Positions 1 to 7,126 of a DNA stretch of 12,483 nucleotides are shown here, in pieces. Origin of the DNA: an uncultured Oscillibacter sp. (lineage in GTDB: Bacteria; Bacillota; Clostridia; Oscillospirales; Oscillospiraceae). The notes under the pieces are model-generated. The model saw only the letters and a list, made by a program, of their open reading frames with translations, did no database searches and was not told where the DNA came from. A program made the position numbers and the translations under genes. How positions within the stretch are numbered: position 1 is the first letter of the stretch; each line of letters opens with the position of its first letter. The stretch spans positions 1-12,483 of the forward strand of contig CAMMCS010000040.1 of NCBI GenBank assembly GCA_946494635.1, given 5' to 3'.

Positions 1-18
1 GGGGGGGGGGGGGGGGGG
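1..18. repeat. G18 homopolymer at window edge
   Basis: The window opens with 18 consecutive G. A second G18 run lies at 57-74. Such runs at a contig end are a usual place for an assembly to stop, and may also be inflated by two-colour sequencing chemistry, which reads absent signal as G. I see no gene in 1-131. Confidence 0.8.
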
Positions 19-84
19 AAAAGAAAAACACCCCCGCGGCCCCCCCCCTCCCCGGTGGGGGGGGGGGGGGGGGGCGGCCGCGCC
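19..84 (-). terminator. Probable terminator of the YfhO-GtrA gene (C-run/G-run hairpin)
   Basis: Read on the minus strand, downstream of the stop codon at 132, a run of 18 C (74-57) is followed by ACC and a G-rich stretch (53-40) that can pair with it. Flanking CGCGG (82-78) can pair with CCGCG (39-35). A U-rich tract follows (TGTTTTTCTTTT, 30-19). This is the layout of an intrinsic terminator. The exact homopolymer lengths are doubtful. Confidence 0.5.
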
Positions 85-131
85 AACCCGCCCGGCGGCG
101 CTCCCGCTTTTCTGTTTTTCGCAGCGGAGCA

Positions 132-3100
132 TCATTCCTCCGTCTGGTCTTTCTGTTCCTTTTTTTCTTCGCCCGAAGGCTTTTTCCTGAAAATGAGCAC
201 TTTCCGCGTGATATAGTTGTACACCAGCACGACGGCCGTCAGGATGATCTTTACGATCCATTCGTTGATGTGCAGCAGGTCGTAGCCGAGATACATACCC
301 AGAAGGTGTATGGCGAGCCCGCCTGCCGACAGCAGGGAAAAGAGCAGGAACCCGCCCATCGTCTTCGAGTTTCCCTTCTCCTTATAGACGAACAGCACGG
401 AGAAGATGTAGTTGAACGCCAGCCCGACGAGGAAGCCGCATCCCGTTCCGATGACCGTCGCGAGGGTGGAAGGCTCCTGCGTCCCGCCGAGGAATACGGA
501 AAGGAAATTCGGGTAGATCGCGGGCTGCATCGCCCACAGCACCAGGCTCATGGCGAGGAAATCGACGATGGTCGCGCCGCCGCCCACGAGCAAAAACCGC
601 ACGACCTCGCGTATCAGCGGGCTGCTCCACAGCCTGCGCGGCAGTCCCTTCCTTTTCGGCACGGCTCCGCCGTCCGCTTCCTTCTCCGTGTTTTCGGCCC
701 CGGTATCCGGCGGCGCATCGTTTTCTGTATCCGCCTCATTTTCTTCGGGAGGAACGCCCAATTTTTCCAGAAGTTTCGCCCCCGCCGCCTTCACGCGCGC
801 GGGCGGCAGGTCGCGCAGGCGCTTGCCCCGCGCGTCCGCAAAGGCGAGCGCCGCGGTACACAGCGCCGCGATCACCGTGAGCGCGATGCCCGGCCCCAGC
901 CCGGGTACGGAAAAGTCGAGCGTTACGGTGTTTTCGCCCTCTTCCAGCGCCACCGAGATCATGCACCCGCCGACAAGTTCGTAGTCGGCGTCCTTGCCGT
1001 TCACTTTGATGCTCCAGCCGTCCTCGTAGGGGACGGAGAGATACAGCCGTTCGCCCGCCTCCGCGTTCACCGAACAGGAAACGTGCCCGTCCGAGATATC
1101 CGCGTCCGCGGCGTTCGCCTGCAATTTCTGCGCCGCCTGCGCGAGGGCGTCGAGGTCGAGCCAATAAATGCGGCAGGAGGTGCTTATCTCGTTCTCCGCC
1201 CCGATGCATACGGTGGGGGAACCGTCCCCGTCGGGGATATACAGCACGTTGGGGGAAAGCCAGCCTCCCATATCCGTCGCTTTTCCGCCGTTTACGGAAA
1301 CTTTCACATAAGACGTGGTGAGGATGGTGAAGTCCGCATACAGCGCGTGCGGGCCGTCGGGCACGGTAACGGTATAAACGGTGTTCCCGTCCTCGTCGGT
1401 CTCGCGCTGCGTTTCCGCCTCGCGGTAGAGCGTCACCTCTTCGCCGAGCAGGTAAGAGTACAGGCTGTTCTGGTATTCGAACATATTCCCGTCTTCGATC
1501 TCCCGTCCCGCGGGGTCGTAAGTGAAGGCGACGGGCAGGGCATAGGGGTTATAATAAGTGCTCTTGCCGTTATAGCTGCCGAGCGCCTCTATTTTTTCCA
1601 GCCCGTTTATGTCGTAAGAAGAGAAAACATATTTCACCCCCAGCAAGGCGTCCGCGCCTAAAACGCTCGTGTTCACGATGTTCATGTTCAGGCCGTTGGT
1701 GCGGTATCCGAGCTTTTCGAGGAAGAAGCGAGAGTTGTTGTCGGGGTCGGAGGTATATCCGTTGACGGAATGGTAGCCGTAAGCGATGGATTCGTTGTAA
1801 TTTGCCGTCAGCCCCGAATTATCGTCTTTGTTGAAGGTGTCCGTCTGGTTCACGCGGTAAAAGCCGCCGTCGTACTCTTCCAGCGCGTTCACCTGCGCCT
1901 GCTGCTGTGTCACATAGTCCGCATACGCATAGGCGGTATCCGTCGAATATATGCGCATGACCTGCGCGGCGCTCACGCCCAGTTCGAGCAACAGCCCCGC
2001 CGCAAGCAAAAGGCAGGCGCCCGCTGCGGCAAGCTGTCTTTTACGGGCGGGCGTCCGGACGGCAGACGCACGTCTGCCCGCGGCGCTCTCCGCGAGCGCC
2101 GCGGGGTTTTCTTCTACAGCTTCTTCTGCGGAAGAAGGCCCTTGCAGCGTTTTCCCGTAAACGTATACGAGCAAAACGGTCAGTCCCAGCGCCAGCATGA
2201 CGAAGGGGAAAGATTCCAGCCCCCAGCCGAGGCAGAGGATTGCCACGAGCAGCCCCGCCGCCCAGCACTTCCCTGCGGTCATACGCATGGGGCGGTTGCC
2301 TACGTTTTCAAAAAATCTTCCCGCTACGCAAAGCAATGCAAAGATCCCGACGTAGGAATATCTGTACCAATAGCTCTCCGCTTTTTTGAACAGGGAGAAC
2401 AGGGTGATAAAAGGCGAAATAAAATAGAGCAGTATGTTTACGAGCAAAAAGACGATCACGATGCCGCGCATTCTGCCTTTCTCCTCTCCGAGGAAAAAGT
2501 AAGCGCCCACACCGAAAACGGCAACATAGCCGCAGTACAGAGAGACGGAACCTTCGGAACTTGTCCCGCCTATCCTGAATTGCGTTACGGCGGTAAAGAT
2601 ATTCTGCAGATAGTTGGATGTCAGCATACTGATATCCAAAGCGTCGAACCCCGCCCTTCCTCCGCGCAGCGCATACATGGCAGGGAAAAACAGGCACATG
2701 CTCAACAGAACGCCGAGCGCGAGGCAGCCGATAAAGGGCAGCGCGCGCCTGACATAGCAGCCGAAACCGCCGAATTTGTTCTTCAGGGCATCTTCATAGA
2801 TATAGTAGAGGATGCAGAACATACAGTTGATGCCCGCAGAATACCAGTTGAAGAGAATGGAAGCCGCCACGGAGAGGATGAGCAGCAGTTTGTTTCGCCT
2901 GTTCTGCACGAGGCGGTACGTTCCGAGCAGGATGAGCGGCAGCATATATACGCCGTCCAGCCACATGATGTTGCTCGCCTGCGCAAAAGAATACTGTCCC
3001 AGCGCATAACATACGGAAAGACAGCAGAGCGGCCCTGCCTTCATCGAGGGGAAGCGCCCGTGCAGATAAACGGCAAACGTAGCGGCTGCGGTCGCGAGTT

Positions 3101-3455
3101 TGAGCGCGACGAGCAGCGTGAACATGGAATGAAAATCCTGCTGATCGAAAAAGACCACCAGCAGATTGAAAGGGGAAGACAGATAGTAAGCGAAAACAGC
3201 TATATTGTTGCCGCCCAAAGTCTTTTCAAAGGTATAAAATACGGAGGTATCTCCCGCCAGCACCCTTTTCAGATACGCAAAAAAATCCAGGTACTGTATT
3301 TTTGCGTCCATCGTAACAAAAGAATTGCCTCCGAACGGTGCGAATCCCATGACGGCGGCAAGAATAAACACAAAAACCACCGCAACGATAAAAACTGCCG
3401 CGCATTCAGCCGGCAGTATCCACCTCTTTTTGCGGTTCGGTTCACAATTTTCCAT
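132..3455 (-). CDS. YfhO-family membrane glycosyltransferase fused to a C-terminal GtrA flippase domain
   Basis: Protein of 1107 residues. The N-terminal ~870 residues match the YfhO family (GT-C fold): a first membrane segment at 13-36, then the conserved TMDAKIQYLDFF (48-59), WLDGVYMLPLI (165-175) and NWYSAGIN (203-210), about a dozen hydrophobic segments, a large probably extracytoplasmic region from ~510 to ~850, the typical PYEDGW...VNGK stretch near its end, and a last membrane segment. A charged, acidic linker follows. Residues ~945-1092 form a complete GtrA domain with four hydrophobic segments (RFLLVGGG at the start, NYIFSVLFVY midway, YNYITRKVLIF at the end). In Bacillus and Listeria, YfhO-type enzymes transfer a sugar from undecaprenyl phosphate to teichoic acid outside the cell, and a separate GtrA/GtcA protein flips the carrier. 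Here both lie in one frame with no sign of frameshift. Start: AAGGAG lies 5 bases before the ATG. The target polymer and sugar are unknown. Confidence 0.9.
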   Translation of the reverse strand: MENCEPNRKKRWILPAECAAVFIVAVVFVFILAAVMGFAPFGGNSFVTMDAKIQYLDFFAYLKRVLAGDTSVFYTFEKTLGGNNIAVFAYYLSSPFNLLVVFFDQQDFHSMFTLLVALKLATAAATFAVYLHGRFPSMKAGPLCCLSVCYALGQYSFAQASNIMWLDGVYMLPLILLGTYRLVQNRRNKLLLILSVAASILFNWYSAGINCMFCILYYIYEDALKNKFGGFGCYVRRALPFIGCLALGVLLSMCLFFPAMYALRGGRAGFDALDISMLTSNYLQNIFTAVTQFRIGGTSSEGSVSLYCGYVAVFGVGAYFFLGEEKGRMRGIVIVFLLVNILLYFISPFITLFSLFKKAESYWYRYSYVGIFALLCVAGRFFENVGNRPMRMTAGKCWAAGLLVAILCLGWGLESFPFVMLALGLTVLLVYVYGKTLQGPSSAEEAVEENPAALAESAAGRRASAVRTPARKRQLAAAGACLLLAAGLLLELGVSAAQVMRIYSTDTAYAYADYVTQQQAQVNALEEYDGGFYRVNQTDTFNKDDNSGLTANYNESIAYGYHSVNGYTSDPDNNSRFFLEKLGYRTNGLNMNIVNTSVLGADALLGVKYVFSSYDINGLEKIEALGSYNGKSTYYNPYALPVAFTYDPAGREIEDGNMFEYQNSLYSYLLGEEVTLYREAETQRETDEDGNTVYTVTVPDGPHALYADFTILTTSYVKVSVNGGKATDMGGWLSPNVLYIPDGDGSPTVCIGAENEISTSCRIYWLDLDALAQAAQKLQANAADADISDGHVSCSVNAEAGERLYLSVPYEDGWSIKVNGKDADYELVGGCMISVALEEGENTVTLDFSVPGLGPGIALTVIAALCTAALAFADARGKRLRDLPPARVKAAGAKLLEKLGVPPEENEADTENDAPPDTGAENTEKEADGGAVPKRKGLPRRLWSSPLIREVVRFLLVGGGATIVDFLAMSLVLWAMQPAIYPNFLSVFLGGTQEPSTLATVIGTGCGFLVGLAFNYIFSVLFVYKEKGNSKTMGGFLLFSLLSAGGLAIHLLGMYLGYDLLHINEWIVKIILTAVVLVYNYITRKVLIFRKKPSGEEKKEQKDQTEE

Positions 3456-3470
3456 CCGTTCTCCTTACGA

Positions 3471-3493
3471 AAAACGGCAAACATTGCCGTTTT
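3471..3493. other. Perfect 10-bp hairpin in the leader of the YfhO-GtrA gene
   Basis: AAAACGGCAA (3471-3480) and TTGCCGTTTT (3484-3493) are perfect inverted repeats with a 3-base loop. On the minus strand this lies between the promoter and the ribosome site (AAGGAG, about 3467-3462). In the minus-strand transcript the stem ends in a short U run, so it could be an attenuator-like terminator or simply a 5'-stabilising stem. Confidence 0.55.
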
Positions 3494-3530
3494 TTCATTT
3501 TTTCTTCGGGGGCGGCGAAAGAATGTAAAT

Positions 3531-3559
3531 ATTATACGTCTGTTTTTTCGATATGTCAA
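3531..3559 (-). promoter_or_regulatory. Sigma-A-type promoter for the YfhO-GtrA gene
   Basis: On the minus strand: TTGACA (3559-3554), a 17-base spacer, TATAAT (3536-3531). Both hexamers match consensus perfectly. The predicted start near 3524 gives a leader of about 70 bases carrying a hairpin before the ribosome site. Confidence 0.85.
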
Positions 3560-3569
3560 CTTATTTCTA

Positions 3570-3598
3570 TTGACAAGGGTGTGAAAAAGGGGTACAAT
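3570..3598 (+). promoter_or_regulatory. Sigma-A-type promoter for the GtrB-like glycosyltransferase
   Basis: TTGACA (3570-3575), a 17-base spacer, TACAAT (3593-3598). The predicted start near 3605 gives a leader of about 35 bases. Its -35 lies 10 bases from the -35 of the divergent promoter, so the two cannot easily be occupied by polymerase at once. Confidence 0.85.
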
Positions 3599-3627
3599 AA
3601 ACAACACTGGCCGATTACGGAGGATAA

Positions 3628-3642
3628 ATGCGTAATTTATGA
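3628..3642 (+). CDS. Possible four-codon leader ORF (MRNL) overlapping the glycosyltransferase start
   Basis: ATG CGT AAT TTA TGA. Its stop overlaps the next start as ATGA. The only good ribosome site, GGAGG (3619-3623), is 4 bases from this ATG but 15 bases from the glycosyltransferase ATG at 3639. The larger gene may therefore be translated by stop-start coupling. It may equally be chance; nothing beyond spacing supports translation. Confidence 0.3.
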   Translation: MRNL

Positions 3643-4589
3643 AAAAATTGAGTATCGTCGTCCCTTGTTATAACGAAGAGGAATGCCTGCCGCTCTTTTA
3701 CGAAAAGGTGGGCGAGGTCCTTTCCTCTCTGCCCGCAGAGGCGGAGTTCGTGTTCGTGGACGACGGCAGCAAAGACGGAACGCTCCCCATCCTCCGCTCC
3801 CTCGCGGAGAAGGATGCGCGCGTGCATTATCTGTCCTTTTCGCGCAATTTCGGCAAAGAGGCCGCCATGTACGCGGGCCTGCGCCGCGCCACGGGCGACT
3901 ATGTGGCGCTCATGGACGCAGACCTGCAGGATCCGCCGACCCTGCTTTCGGAGATGCTCGACGGCATCGAAAAGGAGGGATACGACTGCGTCGGCTGCCG
4001 CCGCGTCACCCGCGCGAACGAGCCGCGCGTGCGCAGTTCGTTCGCCCGCCTTTTCTATAAGCTCATCAACAAGGTCTCCGACACGGAGATCGTGGACGGC
4101 GCGCGCGACTTCCGCATGATGACCCGCAAGATGACGGACGCCGTTCTCTCCCTTCCGGAAGTGGACAGGTTCAGCAAAGAGCTGTTCAGCTGGGTAGGTT
4201 TTAAGACGAAGTGGCTCGAATACGAAAACGTGGAGCGTGCCGGCGGCACCACGAAGTGGAGCTTCCGCAAACTCGCCCGCTACGCCGTCGGCGGCATCGA
4301 GAGCGCGTCGGGCGCGCCGCTGCGCGTGAATCTTCTCATGTCCGTGCTGTTCGCGCTCGCCTGCTTCGGTTTCATCGTCGCGGATATCGTCCTCGCGGCG
4401 GTGGGGGAAGGGGTATCCTCGCTGTTTATTCTTCTGCCCGTTCTGTTCTTTGCGGTTTCCGCGGTATTCCTCGGGCTGCATCTGCTGGGCGATTATATTT
4501 ATAAAATATTCTCGCAGGTGCGCGGCAGGCCGCTGTACATCGTGCGCGAAACGGAAGAGAGCTTTTACTCCGTGAAACGCGCGGAGTGA
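3639..4589 (+). CDS. Polyprenyl-phosphate glycosyltransferase, GtrB/CsbB-like (GT2)
   Basis: Protein of 316 residues, usual length for GtrB/CsbB/DPM1-like enzymes. It has a cytoplasmic GT-A domain with SIVVPCYNEE (5-14), the nucleotide-sugar site DDGS (41-44), SRNFGKE (68-74), and the metal-binding DADLQDPP (93-100). TTKWSFRK (204-211) is followed by two membrane segments (about 231-255 and 262-285) and the conserved tail RGRPLYIVRE (295-304). The family moves a sugar from a nucleotide donor to undecaprenyl phosphate on the inner membrane face. The divergent neighbour carries the flippase and the outer transferase, so the two genes make a coherent pathway. The start is fixed by an in-frame TAA at 3633-3635 and the family-typical MKKLSIVVPCYNEE. 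The sugar cannot be told from sequence. Arg codons are 20 CGC, 2 AGG, 1 CGT and no CGG, unlike genes to the right. Confidence 0.93.
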   Translation: MKKLSIVVPCYNEEECLPLFYEKVGEVLSSLPAEAEFVFVDDGSKDGTLPILRSLAEKDARVHYLSFSRNFGKEAAMYAGLRRATGDYVALMDADLQDPPTLLSEMLDGIEKEGYDCVGCRRVTRANEPRVRSSFARLFYKLINKVSDTEIVDGARDFRMMTRKMTDAVLSLPEVDRFSKELFSWVGFKTKWLEYENVERAGGTTKWSFRKLARYAVGGIESASGAPLRVNLLMSVLFALACFGFIVADIVLAAVGEGVSSLFILLPVLFFAVSAVFLGLHLLGDYIYKIFSQVRGRPLYIVRETEESFYSVKRAE

Positions 4590-4603
4590 TCCGCCGCTGC
4601 GTG

Positions 4604-4658
4604 AAAAAAAAGAAGCGCCGCGGGCGCCCCCCCCACCGGCGGACGCGGCGTTTTTTTT
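4604..4658 (+). terminator. Intrinsic terminator of the GtrB-like gene
   Basis: CGCCGCG (4616-4622) pairs with CGCGGCG (4644-4650), directly followed by T8 (4651-4658). An A-rich stretch (4604-4614) upstream could extend the stem through the U tract. The loop contains a C8 run. Confidence 0.75.
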
Positions 4659-4673
4659 GCCCCGGGGATCCCC
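4659..4673. other. Probable junction between two sequence backgrounds
   Basis: Between the T8 of the plus-strand terminator and the A9 of the minus-strand terminator lies a short G/C-only palindromic stretch with GGGGATCCCC (4664-4673). Arg codon choice changes from CGC-dominated on the left to CGG-dominated on the right. The exact breakpoint cannot be seen; it lies somewhere between the two convergent genes (4590-4775). Confidence 0.5.
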
Positions 4674-4709
4674 AAAAAAAAAGAGGGCGGCGCCGCAGCA
4701 GCGGCCGCC
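4674..4709 (-). terminator. Intrinsic terminator of the symporter gene
   Basis: On the minus strand GGCGGC (4709-4704) pairs with GCCGCC (4691-4686), with an inner CGC-TGCT-GCG extension and a two-base bulge. CTC and then nine T follow (4682-4674). Confidence 0.65.
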
Positions 4710-4775
4710 CCGGCGCTCCGGAAAATCCGTCCGCCCCGGCGGCCCGGGCTTCCCGGCCCGCCGGCTCTGTCCGTC

Positions 4776-6074
4776 TTATTTGACCCGGCCCTCCTTGAAG
4801 GCCTTCTGGAGCCAGTCCTTGCCGTCCACAAAACGGGCCACCACGTAAGAGATCACATAGTCGCCGGCGGAGTTGATCATGGTCGCCGGGGGGTCCACCA
4901 GACTGCCGATGGCCACGGCGATGGGATAGGCCACATCCAGCTGGGAGGGGAAGAAGATGGAGCACATGATGAACTCGCCGATGTAGCCGCCGCCGGGCAC
5001 GCCGGACATGCCCACAGAGGACAGCACCGCCACCACCACCATCAGCACCATGTCGCCGATGCTGTCAAAAGGCCGGCCGAACACGCCGAAGAGGAACGCG
5101 ATCTTCAGGATGCAGGAAAAGCAGGAGCCGTCCATGTGCATGGTGGCCCCCAGAGGCACCACGATCTCGCTGATATCCTTGGAAATGCCGGAGGCCTCCG
5201 CCTCCTCCAGGTTGGTGGGGATGGTGGCCACAGAGGAGCAGGTGCCAAGGGAGGTAATGGCCGGCCGGGCAATGTGCCGGAACATCAGCCGCACAGCCCC
5301 CTTGCCGCCGCCAAACCAGGCGAAGAGGGGGAAGGCGGTGAAAAGGTAGATAAAGCACAGGGGGTAGTACACCGCCAGGGCCCGTCCGTAGTCCTCGGTG
5401 ATCTGGGGGCCGTAGGTGGCCACCAGGTCGGCGAAGAAGCCGAAGAAGGCGATGGGGGCGTAGTAGGTCACCAGCTGCACCACCTTCATCATGGCCTCGG
5501 AGAGGCTGATGAGGAAGGTGGCGATGGGGCTGTCAGGCCCGGGCCCCAGATTCACGCCGAAGCCGAAGAGGATGGAAAAGACGATCAGGGGCAGCATAGC
5601 GCTGCGGCTGAGCAGCTGGGAGAAGTCCCCTACGGTGAAGAAGTTCACGATCAGGTCCGGGATGGAGATGGGATCCTCCACCACGCCGGCCGTCAGGTTG
5701 CTCCAGGGCTCCAGGACCGGCGGGATCAGCTTCATGAGGATGATCATGATCACCGCCGCGATGGCGCCGGTCACAACGAAGGTCAGCACCGTGGTGCCCA
5801 TGATCTTGCCGGCCCGCTTGCGGCTCTTCATGGTGGCCACCGCCCCGGCGATGGACGAGAACACCATGGGCACCACAATACAGAACATCATGTTCAAAAA
5901 CAGCGTGCCGATGGGCTTGAGCACCGTGGCGCCAGCGGAGATGACGTTGCCCTCCGCGTCCAGCTCCTGGGGCCAGATCCAGCCCACGATGGCGCCGAGG
6001 ACCATGCCGCCCAGCATAATGGCCAGGAAAGCGTAGTTGCGGGCCACCGACTTTTTGCTCAGTTGGTTGCTCAT
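4776..6074 (-). CDS. SLC1/DAACS-family sodium:amino acid symporter, probably for a neutral substrate
   Basis: Protein of 432 residues, full length for the GltP/GltPh family. Hairpin 1 is seen as SLGTCSSVATIPT (275-287), the TM7 signature as GATMHMDGS (309-317, family NMDGT), hairpin 2 as SSVGMSGVPGGG (352-363), and TM8 as DPPATMINSAGD (394-405). Against the archaeal GltPh, the amine-binding Asp (394), Asn401 and the sodium-binding Asp405 are kept. The arginine that holds the acidic side chain (R397) is Ala, and the TM7 Asn is His313. Loss of that arginine argues against glutamate, aspartate or dicarboxylates and for a neutral or unusual amino acid (inference). The ribosome site GAGGAGGAG lies just before the ATG. 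It is last in the spmA-spmB-dapF direction, 64 bases after dapF. Databases will probably call it dicarboxylate/amino acid:cation symporter. Confidence 0.9.
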   Translation of the reverse strand: MSNQLSKKSVARNYAFLAIMLGGMVLGAIVGWIWPQELDAEGNVISAGATVLKPIGTLFLNMMFCIVVPMVFSSIAGAVATMKSRKRAGKIMGTTVLTFVVTGAIAAVIMIILMKLIPPVLEPWSNLTAGVVEDPISIPDLIVNFFTVGDFSQLLSRSAMLPLIVFSILFGFGVNLGPGPDSPIATFLISLSEAMMKVVQLVTYYAPIAFFGFFADLVATYGPQITEDYGRALAVYYPLCFIYLFTAFPLFAWFGGGKGAVRLMFRHIARPAITSLGTCSSVATIPTNLEEAEASGISKDISEIVVPLGATMHMDGSCFSCILKIAFLFGVFGRPFDSIGDMVLMVVVAVLSSVGMSGVPGGGYIGEFIMCSIFFPSQLDVAYPIAVAIGSLVDPPATMINSAGDYVISYVVARFVDGKDWLQKAFKEGRVK

Positions 6075-6095
6075 ATTCTCTCCTCCTCGATTCCC

Positions 6096-6111
6096 CCGGC
6101 GCAGGCGCCGG
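6096..6111. other. Small intercistronic hairpin between dapF and the symporter
   Basis: CCGGCG (6096-6101) and CGCCGG (6106-6111) around a four-base loop. No U tract follows on either strand, so it is more likely an mRNA processing or stabilising stem than a terminator. Confidence 0.4.
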
Positions 6112-6138
6112 AGATGTTATCTGCACGGCCCGCAGGCC

Positions 6139-6993
6139 CTACATTCCCCGCATGGCCGCATCCAGCTCCTCGTCGGTCACCTCGCCCCGGCAGACCACAT
6201 TGGTGGGGCCGGTGAGATAGAGGCCCTTCACGCCGCCGCAGTCCCGGTCCACCGTCAGCCGGAGCAGGCCGCCGGGCACCTTGACCCGCACATCCTCGCC
6301 GCTGACCCGCCCCCTGCCGGCAAGGATCAGCACCAGGGAGCCAGTGCCGGTGCCGCAGGCGTAGGTGAAGTCCTCCACTCCCCGCTCATAGGTCAGCTCC
6401 AGCACCTGGTCCGGCCCGGTGATCTGGAAGAAATTCACGTTGGCCCCCTTGGGCAGCTTCGGGTGGGCGCGCAGGGCGGCCCCCAGGGGCCGCAGGTCCT
6501 CCATGGTCCGCCTCTCCAGGTCCGGGATCTCCACCACCAGATGGGGAAGGCCGGGAGTACCCAGCTCCACATAGGCGCAGGGGTACACCGTCCCGTCCAC
6601 CTCCAGGGGGAAGTCCGGTTCAATCACCGTAGGGTCCGTCAGACGGATACGGTAGTTCCGGCGGTCCACCCGCCAGCCCACCACCGTGCCGCTGGGGCTC
6701 TCCACCCGCTGGGTTTCCCCGGACAGCCCCGCCTCATAGCCGTACCGGCAGATGCACCGGGCGCCGTTGCCGCACATCTCCCCCTGGGAGCCGTCGCTGT
6801 TGTAGAAGAGCATTTTGAAGTCGCAGTCCCCCGCGGCCCTCTCCACCACCATCAGCCCGTCCGCGCCGATGGACAGGTGCCGGTGGCACAGGACCCGGGC
6901 AATATCCGGGAAACGATCCCAGGGCAGGCGCTCCTCCAGGTTGTTGAGGATAATGAAGTCGTTGCCGGCTCCATTCATTTTGCAGAATTTCAT
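6139..6993 (-). CDS. dapF: Diaminopimelate epimerase
   Basis: Protein of 284 residues, normal for DapF, which interconverts LL- and meso-diaminopimelate for lysine and peptidoglycan synthesis in the cytoplasm. The N-terminus MKFCKMNGAGNDF, the first catalytic Cys74 in GEMCGNGARC (71-80), and the second catalytic Cys213 in YACGTGTGS (211-219) are all present, with PHLVV (150-154) for the substrate pocket. The frame is open upstream to an ATG at 7041, but the family start fits the ATG at 6993, preceded by a purine-rich GGGAAGAGAGAAG. The gene lies 133 bases after spmB and 64 before the symporter, all on the minus strand. It may have its own weak promoter: TATACT lies at 7036-7031, without a clear -35. 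The link to the spm genes could be through spore peptidoglycan, but that is inference. Confidence 0.93.
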   Translation of the reverse strand: MKFCKMNGAGNDFIILNNLEERLPWDRFPDIARVLCHRHLSIGADGLMVVERAAGDCDFKMLFYNSDGSQGEMCGNGARCICRYGYEAGLSGETQRVESPSGTVVGWRVDRRNYRIRLTDPTVIEPDFPLEVDGTVYPCAYVELGTPGLPHLVVEIPDLERRTMEDLRPLGAALRAHPKLPKGANVNFFQITGPDQVLELTYERGVEDFTYACGTGTGSLVLILAGRGRVSGEDVRVKVPGGLLRLTVDRDCGGVKGLYLTGPTNVVCRGEVTDEELDAAMRGM

Positions 6994-7126
6994 AAAAGCA
7001 GGCTTCTCTCTTCCCTTGATATTGGAAATAGTATACAACATTTTTTTGCGCTATGAGTTGCTCTCCGTGCTGAAAATATTGCAAAAAATGCTCTATCCCC
7101 CCAGCAGATGCTGCGAGTCCACTGTG

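Noticed and set aside
1770..3584. Long plus-strand open frame of about 600 codons opposite the YfhO-GtrA gene
   Set aside because: It is the antisense shadow of a well-supported gene in GC-rich DNA; the translation is rich in Arg, Gln and His with no family motifs or ribosome site.
4664..4673. GGGGATCCCC containing a BamHI site as evidence of a cloning junction
   Set aside because: No vector or adapter sequence flanks it, and a six-base site is expected by chance; it is kept only as the likely point of background change.
5136..6215. Plus-strand open frame of about 360 codons opposite the symporter
   Set aside because: Gly/His/Gln-rich translation with no recognisable domain; it overlaps completely a full-length conserved transporter and runs into dapF.
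6994..7126. Possible lysine riboswitch or other leader RNA before dapF
   Set aside because: The gap is only 133 bases and shows no lysine-box features or terminator with competing stem; only a TATACT box was seen.
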